Of a DNA stretch of 41,540 nt, positions 26,892 through 35,746 are shown piece by piece. Made by a program: the position numbers and the translations under genes. Position 1 is the stretch's first letter. Every line of letters begins with the position of its first letter. Source of the stretch: an uncultured Bacteroidota bacterium (lineage in GTDB: Bacteria > Bacteroidota > Bacteroidia > Chitinophagales > LD1); NCBI GenBank assembly GCA_903861145.1, contig CAIOTH010000027.1, forward strand, positions 1-41,540, written 5' to 3'. The notes under the pieces were generated by a model. The model searched no databases. It saw only the letters and a list, made by a program, of their open reading frames with translations, and was not told the DNA's origin.

Positions 26892-29800
26892 ATGGAATCG
26901 GTATCTCCAGTTTTTAAGAAGAAAAATTCAGGCTTTAACACACTTGGCTTGCTAATAATAGCAGGTATGCTTTGTGGTTTAAAAGCCAATGCACAGGATT
27001 TTGCCCGCAAACTTACCTGGAGTGCCACCCCCAAAACCATGGCGGTAGTAGGGGGTGCAAAAATAACCCAGCCCACTTTTACCCGGGCCGCACATATGAC
27101 TGAATATGGCATGTTGCCGGTATATAATGAAGTAATATCGGTTAATAATGGCAGCGCTGTTTCGGTGCAGGTTATAAATCCCGTTTATTCGGCGGCAGGC
27201 AATATTGATAATGCAAGTATTAAATACATAACCAGCGCGGTTAGTGCAACCGGGCAAATGTCTTATTACAGAAAGCAGCCGCGGGCCTTTGTATCGGTAC
27301 TTCCGTTTCGCAAAAACCCTACTACGGGAGCGCTTGAAAAACTGGAGTCGTTTACATTAAGGGTTTCGGTAGCGCCACTTCATCAGCTTAAATCTTTAAA
27401 CTCGTATGCGGCTAATTCAGTTCTATCTAGCGGCACCTGGTATAAGGTTTCGGTTAATGCCGATGGTATTTATAAGATAGACTACAACTTTTTAAAGAAG
27501 ACATTGGGTGTTGACCCCTCGACCGTGAATATTAATAAGCTGGCTATTTTTGGTAATGGCGGCGGCATGGTACCCGATAAAAACTCGATAGCGCGCCCCG
27601 ATGATTTACAGGAAAACCCTACTATGTTTATTGATAACAATGGTAACGGGCAGTTTGATAATGGCGATTACCTTTTATTTTACGGACAAATGGCTGATGA
27701 CTGGAAGTTGAATACTACTTCCAACCGGTTTTACCACGAAAAGAATCTTTACTCGGATGTTAGCTATTACTTTTTAACTACCGATGCGGGAACGGGAAAA
27801 AGGGCACAAACAGTTAGTGTTTCGGGTGGAGACGTAAACAGGAGTTTTAATTATTTTGATGAACATGCCTACCGCGAGAATGACCAGTATAATTTAGGGC
27901 AAAGCGGTAAAACCTGGCTGGGCGATGAACTTACCAGCTTTAGTACAACAGAATCTTTTTCGTTTAGCTTTCCGGGGCTTATTACGTCTGACACCGTAAT
28001 TTTTAATTCATCTGTAGCCGTTAATTCGGCGTACTCATCAACCACCGTTGCAAGTATAAACGGGCAACCCATTATTCACCATGCCGATGGTGGTATAGCT
28101 ACCCAGCAATACCAGCAGTCGGCTAACCCACAAACTGTTTCGAAAGGTTTTTTAGCGAATTCATCTAACCTTAATGTTGCGTATAATTTTACTGTAACTG
28201 CTGACCCATCGGGCACGGCAGCATTTTATATTGATTGGTTTGAACTACTTTTTAAAAGAAACTTATCGCTTAGCGGCGATGCAATGCCTTTCAGAACTAT
28301 AGCCTCGATAGGGCCGGGGGTGGTTTCAACTTTTCAATTATCGAATGCAACGTCGAATACTGTAGTGTGGGATGTTACCAATATAGGTGGTATCCAACAA
28401 ATGAGTTCGACTCTCAGCGGTTCGCAACTTTCGTTTGCTGCTAATACCGACCAGCTTAGAGAGTTTATTGCCTTCAATACTAACGGTTCTTTAAGTAATC
28501 CGCAATACATTGAGCAGGTGCCTAATCAAAATTTGCATGCCACCGGGCAACCCAACATGGTTATTGTGGCTTATGATGATTTTGCCACTGCTGCTAACGA
28601 CCTGGCGAATTATCACACCTCTACTGATAACATCAGCACTAAAGTGGTTTTATTAAGCCAGGTATATAACGAGTTTGCAAGCGGCAAACCCGATATTTCG
28701 GCCATTCGCGATTTTATGGAAATGCTATACCAGCGAGCGGGTAACGACACTTCGAAATTGCCAAGATACCTGTTGTTGTTTGGTGACGGCTCGTACGACC
28801 CGAAAAGCAGGATAGCTAACGCCAATAATTTTGTACCTACGTATCAAAGTTCCGAATCGTACAGCCCGCTTAACACCTACACCGCCGACGATTTTTTTGG
28901 TTTACTTGATCAGAATGAGGGTGGGCAAATTGAAACCGGAGACCAGATGGTGGACCTGGCCATAGGCAGATTACCGGTTGCCACCGAAACCGAAGCCGAG
29001 GCGATGGTTACTAAAATTAAAAACTATAAAAGCTCCTCAACCGGTTGCGCTACCTGTGCTAAAGTATCTACCAATAACAGCTGGCGTAACGTAATTACTT
29101 TTATTTCGGATTACTTATTTGACGGGGGTGATATATTTGAATACGCATCGGATCAGCTGGCGGAAAGTCAAAGATCATTATATCCAACCTACAACTATAG
29201 CAAAATTTATACTGATGCCTATAAACTGCAGGCAACACCAGCCGGGGATCGTTTTCCGGATGTAAATGCGGCTATTTTAAATAGCATTAATACTGGTACC
29301 CTGGTAATTAACTGGGTTGGGCATGGTGGAGAAACCAATTGGTCGAACGCCCGAACATTTAACATGGCTGATATAATTCCACTGGCCAATCAGTTTTACC
29401 CGCTTTTTGTTACTGCCACCTGCGATTTTAGCCGCTTTGATTTGCCCGACCGTACTGCCGGCGAATGGATTGTTGTAAATGGCAATGGTGGAGGTATTGG
29501 CTCAATTACTACTGTAAGGTTGGTTTTTGAATACGACAATGCCACTATTGATACCTCGATTTTCCAAAATTTATTTGCCAAATACAAAGGCAGGTTCCCC
29601 ACACTTGGCGAGGCTACTATGATGAGCAAAAACAATGTAATTACAGGTACCGACCAGGTTAACACCCGCAAATTTTGCTTACTGGGTGACCCCGCAGTTA
29701 CCCTTGATTACCCGCGGTATAATGTGGCTACGACCCTAATTGATAATAAGCCGGTTAATGCTCCACATGATACACTAAAAGCACTTACCCGGATAACGAT

Positions 29801-30800
29801 TAAAGGCCAGGTTACCGATGACAATAACAATAAACTAACCTCGTTTAATGGCACCATTTATCCTGTTGTGTACGATAAAATTTCGCCGGTGCAAACGCTT
29901 AACAATGATAACCTGGGTAGCGTTATGACTTTTTACCTGTATAAAAATATCTTATACAAGGGCCAGGCAAGTGTAACCAACGGCGACTTTACCTTCACTT
30001 TTGTAGTACCTAAGGACATTAACTACCAATATGGCAATGGCCGTATAAGTTATTATGCCACCAATGGCTCGAACCTGGATGCAAGTGGGTATAGCAATGA
30101 TATTGTAGTAGGGGGTTCATCGGATACTGCTAAAACTTATGGCAACGGGCCTAAAGTTGGCGTGTATATGGATGACCAGAAGTTTGTTTATGGAGGCATT
30201 ACAAGTGCAAGCCCTTTACTATTGGTTGAATTGCAGGACCCAGGAGGCATAAATACTGCCGGCAATGGCGTAGGCCATAATATGACTGCCATTTTGGATA
30301 ATAACAGCCAAAGCCCGATTATTTTGAATAACTATTACCAAACTGCCTTAAATGATTACACGAAGGGCGAAGTAAGGTATCCTTTCAGTAACCTGGCGAT
30401 AGGAAATCATAATTTAACCGTAAAGGCCTGGGATATTTACGACCAGTCTACCGTAGCTAACACAGAGTTTGTTGTAACAAACAATGCCAAGCTTGCGTTA
30501 AATCATGTGTTTAACTACCCTAATCCGTTTACCACGCATACGGAATTTATGTTTGAGCATAACATGCCGTGCAGCGAGTTAAACGTGAGCATACAGATAT
30601 ATTCTGTAAGCGGTAAGTTGGTAAAAAACATCTTTCAGCAGGTGCAAACTACCGGCTACAGGGTTGATGGGATAGCCTGGGATGGGCTTGATGATTATGG
30701 TTCGCCGATAGGTAAAGGAGTGTATGTATATAAAGTAACTGTTCGCGATGCGAATGGCGATGTAGCCAATAAATTTGAAAAACTGGTCGTTTTAAGGTAA
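26892..30800 (+). CDS. porU: Type IX secretion C-terminal signal peptidase / sortase PorU
   Basis: 1302 aa, outer-membrane gingipain-fold (peptidase C25) enzyme that removes cargo C-terminal domains and attaches A-LPS. The frame opens at 26859 with a TTG, but ATG 26889/26892 begins a good signal region. The catalytic pair is His811 in NWVGHGGETNW and Cys844 in VTATCDFSRFD (numbered from 26892). The peptidase region is preceded by LLLFGDGSYDPKSR and YTADDFFGLLD, typical of C25. The last about 100 residues (YPNPFTTHTEF, SVSGKLVKNI, GIAWDGLDDYGSPIGKGVYVYKVTVRD) form a type A CTD that PorU keeps. porV follows after 34 bases. The divergent PorP/SprF gene leaves a 78-base spacer, too AT-rich for a clear promoter call. 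Confidence 0.95.
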   Translation: MESVSPVFKKKNSGFNTLGLLIIAGMLCGLKANAQDFARKLTWSATPKTMAVVGGAKITQPTFTRAAHMTEYGMLPVYNEVISVNNGSAVSVQVINPVYSAAGNIDNASIKYITSAVSATGQMSYYRKQPRAFVSVLPFRKNPTTGALEKLESFTLRVSVAPLHQLKSLNSYAANSVLSSGTWYKVSVNADGIYKIDYNFLKKTLGVDPSTVNINKLAIFGNGGGMVPDKNSIARPDDLQENPTMFIDNNGNGQFDNGDYLLFYGQMADDWKLNTTSNRFYHEKNLYSDVSYYFLTTDAGTGKRAQTVSVSGGDVNRSFNYFDEHAYRENDQYNLGQSGKTWLGDELTSFSTTESFSFSFPGLITSDTVIFNSSVAVNSAYSSTTVASINGQPIIHHADGGIATQQYQQSANPQTVSKGFLANSSNLNVAYNFTVTADPSGTAAFYIDWFELLFKRNLSLSGDAMPFRTIASIGPGVVSTFQLSNATSNTVVWDVTNIGGIQQMSSTLSGSQLSFAANTDQLREFIAFNTNGSLSNPQYIEQVPNQNLHATGQPNMVIVAYDDFATAANDLANYHTSTDNISTKVVLLSQVYNEFASGKPDISAIRDFMEMLYQRAGNDTSKLPRYLLLFGDGSYDPKSRIANANNFVPTYQSSESYSPLNTYTADDFFGLLDQNEGGQIETGDQMVDLAIGRLPVATETEAEAMVTKIKNYKSSSTGCATCAKVSTNNSWRNVITFISDYLFDGGDIFEYASDQLAESQRSLYPTYNYSKIYTDAYKLQATPAGDRFPDVNAAILNSINTGTLVINWVGHGGETNWSNARTFNMADIIPLANQFYPLFVTATCDFSRFDLPDRTAGEWIVVNGNGGGIGSITTVRLVFEYDNATIDTSIFQNLFAKYKGRFPTLGEATMMSKNNVITGTDQVNTRKFCLLGDPAVTLDYPRYNVATTLIDNKPVNAPHDTLKALTRITIKGQVTDDNNNKLTSFNGTIYPVVYDKISPVQTLNNDNLGSVMTFYLYKNILYKGQASVTNGDFTFTFVVPKDINYQYGNGRISYYATNGSNLDASGYSNDIVVGGSSDTAKTYGNGPKVGVYMDDQKFVYGGITSASPLLLVELQDPGGINTAGNGVGHNMTAILDNNSQSPIILNNYYQTALNDYTKGEVRYPFSNLAIGNHNLTVKAWDIYDQSTVANTEFVVTNNAKLALNHVFNYPNPFTTHTEFMFEHNMPCSELNVSIQIYSVSGKLVKNIFQQVQTTGYRVDGIAWDGLDDYGSPIGKGVYVYKVTVRDANGDVANKFEKLVVLR

Positions 30801-30834
30801 TTTTACCGCCCAAGGTTTTAATAAAATAAAGTTC

Positions 30835-32205
30835 ATGTCATTATTAAAAAGAACGCTTTCGATATTTTGTTGTTGCTTAATTGCCATTCCGGCAATGAAG
30901 GCGCAGGTGGCCCCGGGCCAGGTAGTGTCGAACGCGTCCCAGCAAGTAATTACAACTGCAGTTCCTTTTTTAAGGATAAACCCTGATGCCAGAGCAGGCG
31001 GTATGGGCGATATAGGTATAGCTACCCCGGCAGATGGAAATGGCCTTTACGCTAACCCTGCCAAGATGGCTTTTGTTGACCACGACTATGGATTCGCCAT
31101 GTCTTTCAGCCCATGGTTGAAGGCTTTGGTAAACGACATTTACCTTGCCAGCTTAAACGGATATTACAAGGTTAAAAAAGAGCAGGTTATATCGGTTTCA
31201 TTGCGTTACTTCTCATTAGGTAACATTCAGTTTACCGACGCGCAGGGAACCAACACCCAGCAATTTATGCCGCGCGAGTTTGCGGTTGATGTGCACTACT
31301 CTCGTATACTTGGTAAATATTTTGCAGTTGCCGCTTCGTTGCGTTATGTGTACTCTAACCTTGCCAGCGGGCAAAGTGTTGATGGAAACTTAGTAAAGCC
31401 GGGCCAGGCGGGTTCAGGCGATATTTCATGGTATTTCCACAAAACATTTAATGAAACAGGGCCAATACAGCATACGTTTTCGTGCGGTATGAACATCTCG
31501 AATATAGGCAGCAAAATGTCGTATACTTCAAGTGTAGTAAAAGACTTTATACCTACCAATATGGGTATTGGTTTGGGTTATACTGTTGACCTTGATAAGC
31601 ACAACTCGGTAGGTATTTATACAGATATTAATAAGCTGCTTGTGCCTTCGCCTAATAGCAGGAAAGACAGCGCTACCGGTCAGTATTACTGGAGAGAGGA
31701 GTCATCGATAAAAGGCATGTTTACCAGCTTTGGCGATGCACCGGTATTAACACAATTAAGAGAATATACTTTATCGATAGGTGCTGAGTATTATTACAAC
31801 AAGCAGTTTGGTGTGCGCACAGGTTATTTTTATGAGCCTTATGTTGCCGGCGGACGCCAGTTTTTAGAGGCCGGTTTAACTGTAAAATACAGTATCGTAG
31901 CCCTGCATTTCTCGTACCTTATACCAACAACTATCTTAAGAAATCCGCTGGATAATACCCTGCGCTTTTCGTTGTTATTCGACTTTGCAAAGGGTGGTGT
32001 AAAGAAGAGCGGTGAAAACTACTCGGGCGTATCGTTTATTGATGATACCCCTAAGAAGAAGAAAGACGAGCCTAAGAAGGATGAGCAAGCCGCACCGGCA
32101 CAAACAACGCCTCCGGCTAATACAACACCAACACAGCCTCAGCAAACACCTCCGGCTCAAACTCAACCAACACCAGACAATACAACACCAACAACACCTA
32201 AATAG
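30835..32205 (+). CDS. porV: Type IX secretion outer-membrane shuttle protein PorV, with Pro/Thr/Gln-rich tail
   Basis: 456 aa FadL-like beta-barrel. Signal peptide to about residue 23 (PAMKAQ), then the PorV opening VAPGQVVSNASQQVITTAVPFLRINPDARAGGMGDIGIATPADGNGLYANPAKMAF. PorV carries T9SS cargo from the SprA translocon to PorU. The last strand (about 377-386, TLRFSLLFDF) is followed by a long tail, residues 403-456, first Lys/Asp/Glu-rich and then a Pro/Thr/Gln repeat. PorV of model species ends near the last strand, so this tail is unusual. It should face the periplasm by normal barrel topology. Cotranscribed with porU. Confidence 0.93.
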   Translation: MSLLKRTLSIFCCCLIAIPAMKAQVAPGQVVSNASQQVITTAVPFLRINPDARAGGMGDIGIATPADGNGLYANPAKMAFVDHDYGFAMSFSPWLKALVNDIYLASLNGYYKVKKEQVISVSLRYFSLGNIQFTDAQGTNTQQFMPREFAVDVHYSRILGKYFAVAASLRYVYSNLASGQSVDGNLVKPGQAGSGDISWYFHKTFNETGPIQHTFSCGMNISNIGSKMSYTSSVVKDFIPTNMGIGLGYTVDLDKHNSVGIYTDINKLLVPSPNSRKDSATGQYYWREESSIKGMFTSFGDAPVLTQLREYTLSIGAEYYYNKQFGVRTGYFYEPYVAGGRQFLEAGLTVKYSIVALHFSYLIPTTILRNPLDNTLRFSLLFDFAKGGVKKSGENYSGVSFIDDTPKKKKDEPKKDEQAAPAQTTPPANTTPTQPQQTPPAQTQPTPDNTTPTTPK

Positions 32206-32222
32206 TGTAACTGAATACAGAG

Positions 32223-32260
32223 AAACAAGAAGGCCCGAATAATTTCGGGCCTTCTTGTTT
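32223..32260 (+). terminator. Strong intrinsic terminator after porV
   Basis: A perfect 17-bp stem AAACAAGAAGGCCCGAA / TTCGGGCCTTCTTGTTT with a 4-base loop, ending in TTGTTTTAAG, begins 18 bases after the porV stop and should end the porU-porV transcript. Confidence 0.88.
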
Positions 32261-32303
32261 TAAGAAGAATAATCCTTTGCTGCTATATTTATCTGCGCAT
32301 TAA

Positions 32304-32447
32304 AATAAAGCAGGTGGTAGCAAAATCGGCAGCGGAACAAACCTAATTCAATATTCGCTTGAACAATTATCCGGCGGAGTATATTTTTACGCATTAAGAT
32401 ACAATGAAGCCCCAAAAGCCACAGGTAAATTTGTTATAACGAAATAA
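32304..32447 (+). pseudogene. Remnant of a T9SS cargo gene: orphan tail of a type A C-terminal sorting domain
   Basis: About 47 codons open after a stop and ending in TAA. The translation NKAGGSKIGSGTN then LIQYSLEQLSGGVYFYALRY and ending ATGKFVITK is the last third of a type A CTD: the GxNxIxxxxLxxLxxGVYFYxL strand and the terminal ATGKFVIT(K) are diagnostic. No start codon, no upstream half of the domain (NPFxxxTxIxY, IYDxxGKxV) and no cargo body exist between it and the porV terminator 43 bases upstream. It is therefore the decayed 3' end of a gene. The rest of 32206-32606 holds two hairpins and nothing else I can recognise. Confidence 0.75.
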
Positions 32448-32488
32448 GTGAGAAAGCTTTTGGTCGATTAATTTTAATGTCATAATTT

Positions 32489-32529
32489 AAAAGGGGCGCC
32501 TTGGTCAAAAAACCTTTGGCGCTCTTTTT
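32489..32529. terminator. Bidirectional hairpin terminator between the CTD remnant and the first collagen-like gene
   Basis: AAAAGGGGCGCC pairs with GGCGCTCTTTT (G-U pairs included), with an inner GGT/ACC stem and an A-rich loop; TCTTTTTA follows on the plus strand and CCTTTTAAATT on the minus strand. It lies 42 bases after the CTD remnant stop, consistent with the terminator of the lost gene, and 78 bases past the stop of the minus-strand gene at 32607. Confidence 0.6.
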
Positions 32530-32606
32530 ACTTCGCAACTACCCTCTGGGTGCAAGAAAAGGCTGTCTTTTATTTTTAGACCTTATACTTTATAAGGTTG
32601 AATTAT

Positions 32607-33746
32607 TTAAAACCTGCGAACGGCGCGTACATTCAAATCAATGTCTTTGACATCTGCATATGGCCAACCGAGGGAAAAATGAAAGTACCAGGCCCAGTAC
32701 GCCAGAGGGTCCTGGTCGTTCCGGTACTCTGTAGAACTCCAATATTCCGTAGGTTGAAAGCCGTTTATATCTCCTAAATTACGATTAACGGCTGCAGCAG
32801 ATTTGTAGCATTGTTTCAGCTCGGTGATTGCGGGCAAATACCAGTCAGTATACCCCCCGGCATTGTATGCCCGGCAAAGCAGCGCTGCGCCAGTGGTATC
32901 TCCAGGTTGCGCAACAGCTGCGTAGGTGTTGGCTTTACCATTGCTAAAGCTTTCGGCAGTCGGGCCAACTTCATGTATTACATTGCCCCAGATAGAATTA
33001 TTGCTAATATCGGTAAGTGAGGCAATTAAACCGTGCTGAACCCCGGCTGAATCCCAAACATCAACCACAATACCGCCACCGTACAAGTCGCCAATATTAA
33101 TGGCAAAGCCCCCTGTTGCACCGGTTACCCCTGGTGCGCCAACGCCGGTAGTCCCGGTTAAACCGGCTATGCCGGTAGCCCCGGTTACACCATTGTTTCC
33201 CGTCACCCCGGTTGCGCCCGCTGCCCCGGTTGCGCCTCTATTTCCGTTGCTACCATTGGTGCCGGGCAACCCGGTTGGACCAACCGGACCCATGGGTCCC
33301 GTTATCCCTTGTACACCCCGAAAACCGGTTGCTCCAATTGTACCAGGCTCACTGTTACCAGCAAACAAAGCATAAGGTACACTAACCAATTGAGAGGTAC
33401 CCATATCCATAAAATTACTTCCTCCATTTGGGTCCATCTCCACCTGCAAATATTTTGCCCCGTTTGACCAATTGGCAACATTGAGATTGCTGATAGCCCC
33501 TATTTTAGTGCTGACCAGACCAAATGTATTGGTTATGCCGGTCTGTGTTTCGGTAAAGACGATGTTGCCTGTTGCCGAATTATTATGTATGGTAAAGCGC
33601 ATGGTTATATGCGCCCCGCCCACCAAGGGCTGACCGTTTGAATTTCGCGCTATGGCCTGATAGTTTAATTGCTGCGGTTGTTGCGCGGTAGCAGCGCCAA
33701 TAGCCCAAAAGACAAATAAGATTAGGGGGGATAATATTTTTCTCAT
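32607..33746 (-). CDS. Secreted collagen-like repeat protein with DUF1566-type C-terminal domain
   Basis: 379 aa. Signal peptide (ending AATAQQ), an N-terminal beta domain common in Bacteroidota surface proteins ([16 protein letters not shown], then [38 protein letters not shown]), a collagen stretch of 22 uninterrupted Gly-X-Y triplets starting after NSEP, a two-residue interruption (GV), three further triplets, and a DUF1566-like domain of about 160 residues ([31 protein letters not shown]). The layout matches Legionella Lcl adhesins, where the C-terminal domain binds polysaccharide. No T9SS CTD is seen. Paralogue of the next gene. Confidence 0.9.
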   Translation of the reverse strand: MRKILSPLILFVFWAIGAATAQQPQQLNYQAIARNSNGQPLVGGAHITMRFTIHNNSATGNIVFTETQTGITNTFGLVSTKIGAISNLNVANWSNGAKYLQVEMDPNGGSNFMDMGTSQLVSVPYALFAGNSEPGTIGATGFRGVQGITGPMGPVGPTGLPGTNGSNGNRGATGAAGATGVTGNNGVTGATGIAGLTGTTGVGAPGVTGATGGFAINIGDLYGGGIVVDVWDSAGVQHGLIASLTDISNNSIWGNVIHEVGPTAESFSNGKANTYAAVAQPGDTTGAALLCRAYNAGGYTDWYLPAITELKQCYKSAAAVNRNLGDINGFQPTEYWSSTEYRNDQDPLAYWAWYFHFSLGWPYADVKDIDLNVRAVRRF

Positions 33747-33796
33747 ATCTTAATTGCAATTCATTTTATCTTTATAGATTATACTTAATACTCATC

Positions 33797-34924
33797 TCAA
33801 AATCTTCGCACCGCACGGACACTATATGTAACATACTTAACGTCATTGAATGCCCAGCCATAATTGAACTGATAATACCACGCGAAATTTCCGGGAGTAT
33901 CAGTATCCTCAGTGGAGGACCAGTACGTTACGGGTTGAAATCCATTTATATCCCCTAGATTATGATTCACTATGGCCATGGCCTGGTAACATTCCGCCAG
34001 TTCCCAAACGGCGGGCAAATACCAATCAGTATATCCCGCGCCATTGTATGCCCGGCAAAGCAGCGCTGCGCTTACTGTGGCACCGGGTTGCGCAATAATA
34101 GCATACGTGTTGGCTTTACCATTACTGAAACTTTCGGCTGTAACGCCAATCAGTGGTTGAACGTTGCTCCAAACTGACGAGTCACTAATATCGGTAAGTG
34201 ATGCGATTAAACCATGCTCTGTGCCGATTGAATCCCAAACATATACTGCTATCCCCCCACCGTATAAATCGCCAATATTTACTGTAAACCCCTCTGCCGG
34301 CCCGGTAGCGCCCGTTACGCCAATACCGGTTGCCCCATTAGTGCCAGCAATACCGGTTGCCCCGGTTGCCCCGGTATTTCCCGTAACGCCTCCTAAGCCC
34401 GTAGCGCCTGTAGCGCCGGCGCTTCCATTAATTCCATTGCTACCAGTCAACCCGGCTGCGCCATCAGGGCCGGTTGGCCCGGTAGCACCCGTTGTACCTT
34501 GAGGTCCCGTAACTCCTTGAGGCCCGGGCTCACTATTCGCAGCGAACAAAGCGTATGGTACGCTAAGTAATTGAGAAGTCCCCATATCATTAAAATTGTT
34601 TCCCCCCGTTGGGTCAAGTTCTACCTGTAAATATTTTGCTCCATTTGACCAGTTAACAACACTAAGGTTGTTCACAGAGCCTATTTTCACACTTACTAAA
34701 CCAAATCGATTGGTGGTGTCTGTTTGTGTTTCGGTAAAAACAGGGTTGCCTGTCCCCGAAATATCGTGAATAGTAAAACGCAAGGTTACATGCGCTCCGC
34801 TTACTACTGGCTGGCCAATAGAGGTTCTCACTATAGCTTGATAGTTTATTTGTTGCGGAGCTTGTGCAAAAGACAAGGCCATTAATAGAACTAAAAACAG
34901 TGAGACTAATGTAGCCTTCAACAT
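33797..34924 (-). CDS. Secreted collagen-like repeat protein with DUF1566-type domain (paralogue)
   Basis: 375 aa with the same architecture as the gene 50 bases downstream of it: signal peptide, N-terminal beta domain ([17 protein letters not shown]), 22 Gly-X-Y triplets, a two-residue interruption (GI) at the same place, three further triplets, and a DUF1566-like domain ([41 protein letters not shown]). The two proteins differ widely in the X/Y residues and in loops of the C-terminal domain, pointing to an old tandem duplication. Probable surface or matrix protein by analogy with bacterial collagen-like adhesins; the secretion route after Sec is not clear from the sequence. Confidence 0.9.
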   Translation of the reverse strand: MLKATLVSLFLVLLMALSFAQAPQQINYQAIVRTSIGQPVVSGAHVTLRFTIHDISGTGNPVFTETQTDTTNRFGLVSVKIGSVNNLSVVNWSNGAKYLQVELDPTGGNNFNDMGTSQLLSVPYALFAANSEPGPQGVTGPQGTTGATGPTGPDGAAGLTGSNGINGSAGATGATGLGGVTGNTGATGATGIAGTNGATGIGVTGATGPAEGFTVNIGDLYGGGIAVYVWDSIGTEHGLIASLTDISDSSVWSNVQPLIGVTAESFSNGKANTYAIIAQPGATVSAALLCRAYNGAGYTDWYLPAVWELAECYQAMAIVNHNLGDINGFQPVTYWSSTEDTDTPGNFAWYYQFNYGWAFNDVKYVTYSVRAVRRF

Positions 34925-34983
34925 AAGACGGGATTTATTATAAATTTAACGAATTAAATTTAGACCACATAGGGTGCATCCAG

Positions 34984-35640
34984 CTACAAAAAATTCTCCT
35001 CCGACTGAATGAATGGATTATTCTTTCGCTCAAAACCAATAGAGGTTTCGGGGCCGTGGCCTGAGTATACTTTTACGTTATCGGGCAGTTTCATCAATTT
35101 GTTGGCTATAGTGTTGTAGAGGTCCTTGCCGTTACTTTCGGGTAAATCGAACCGGCCTACGCTGCGGTAAAAAAGCACATCGCCGCTTATTATGGCGCTG
35201 TCTTTTTCGCTGTAAAACGAAATGCTGCCGGGTGAGTGGCCCGGGGTAAAAAGCACTTTAAAAATGGTGTTGCCCAATTTAACCTCATCACCTTCGGTTA
35301 AAAACTTTTGTGGCTCGGGGCTTTCATCGCATTGAAAACCGAAAAACTCGGCAAACATGGGTGCCCGATGTAAAATATCCAACTCCAACTCATGTATTTG
35401 GGGTAACAAGCCATACTTTTCGAACACAAATTTGTTGCCGGGTATATGGTCGATATGGCAATGGGTATTTAACAAAAGCACGGGTTTTAAACCGTGGGCC
35501 TCAATGGTGGTTACCAATTCGTTTCTTTCCTTATCGTTACAGCAGCCGGGGTCAATAATGGCGCAATCGTTTGTTTCGTCGGTTAGTACAAAGGTATTTT
35601 CAGAGAAAGGGTTAAAAGTTAGCTTATGAATCTTGAGCAT
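34984..35640 (-). CDS. MBL-fold metallohydrolase (glyoxalase II-like)
   Basis: 218 aa cytoplasmic enzyme of the metallo-beta-lactamase fold. Metal ligands are visible: HCHIDH (60-65), His135 in TPGHSPGS, Asp154 in ISGDVLF and His195 in YSGHGPETS. The short FxxNTFVL N-terminus and absence of a C-terminal glyoxalase II helical domain fit the short Bacteroidota hydrolases annotated as MBL fold hydrolase or hydroxyacylglutathione hydrolase. The substrate is unknown. It is divergent from the TolB/barrel gene, 106 bases away by the preferred start. Confidence 0.9.
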   Translation of the reverse strand: MLKIHKLTFNPFSENTFVLTDETNDCAIIDPGCCNDKERNELVTTIEAHGLKPVLLLNTHCHIDHIPGNKFVFEKYGLLPQIHELELDILHRAPMFAEFFGFQCDESPEPQKFLTEGDEVKLGNTIFKVLFTPGHSPGSISFYSEKDSAIISGDVLFYRSVGRFDLPESNGKDLYNTIANKLMKLPDNVKVYSGHGPETSIGFERKNNPFIQSEENFL

Positions 35641-35746
35641 GTAAGTATTTTCATTAAGTTTGAAAGGCTAATATAAAGATGAGCAGTTACAACTAAGGCT
35701 TTTGTATAACAAAGTGTTGGTTGCATCGTTAGTTGAAATTGCATAT

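Noticed and set aside
33100-33375. Open frame on the plus strand rich in Pro/Val/Ala within the first collagen-like gene
   Set aside because: It is the antisense reading of Gly-X-Y codons and has no independent start context; the collagen-like frame with signal peptide is real.
34164-34502. Second Pro/Val-rich open frame antisense to the other collagen-like gene
   Set aside because: Same artefact: complement of GGN-containing triplet repeats.
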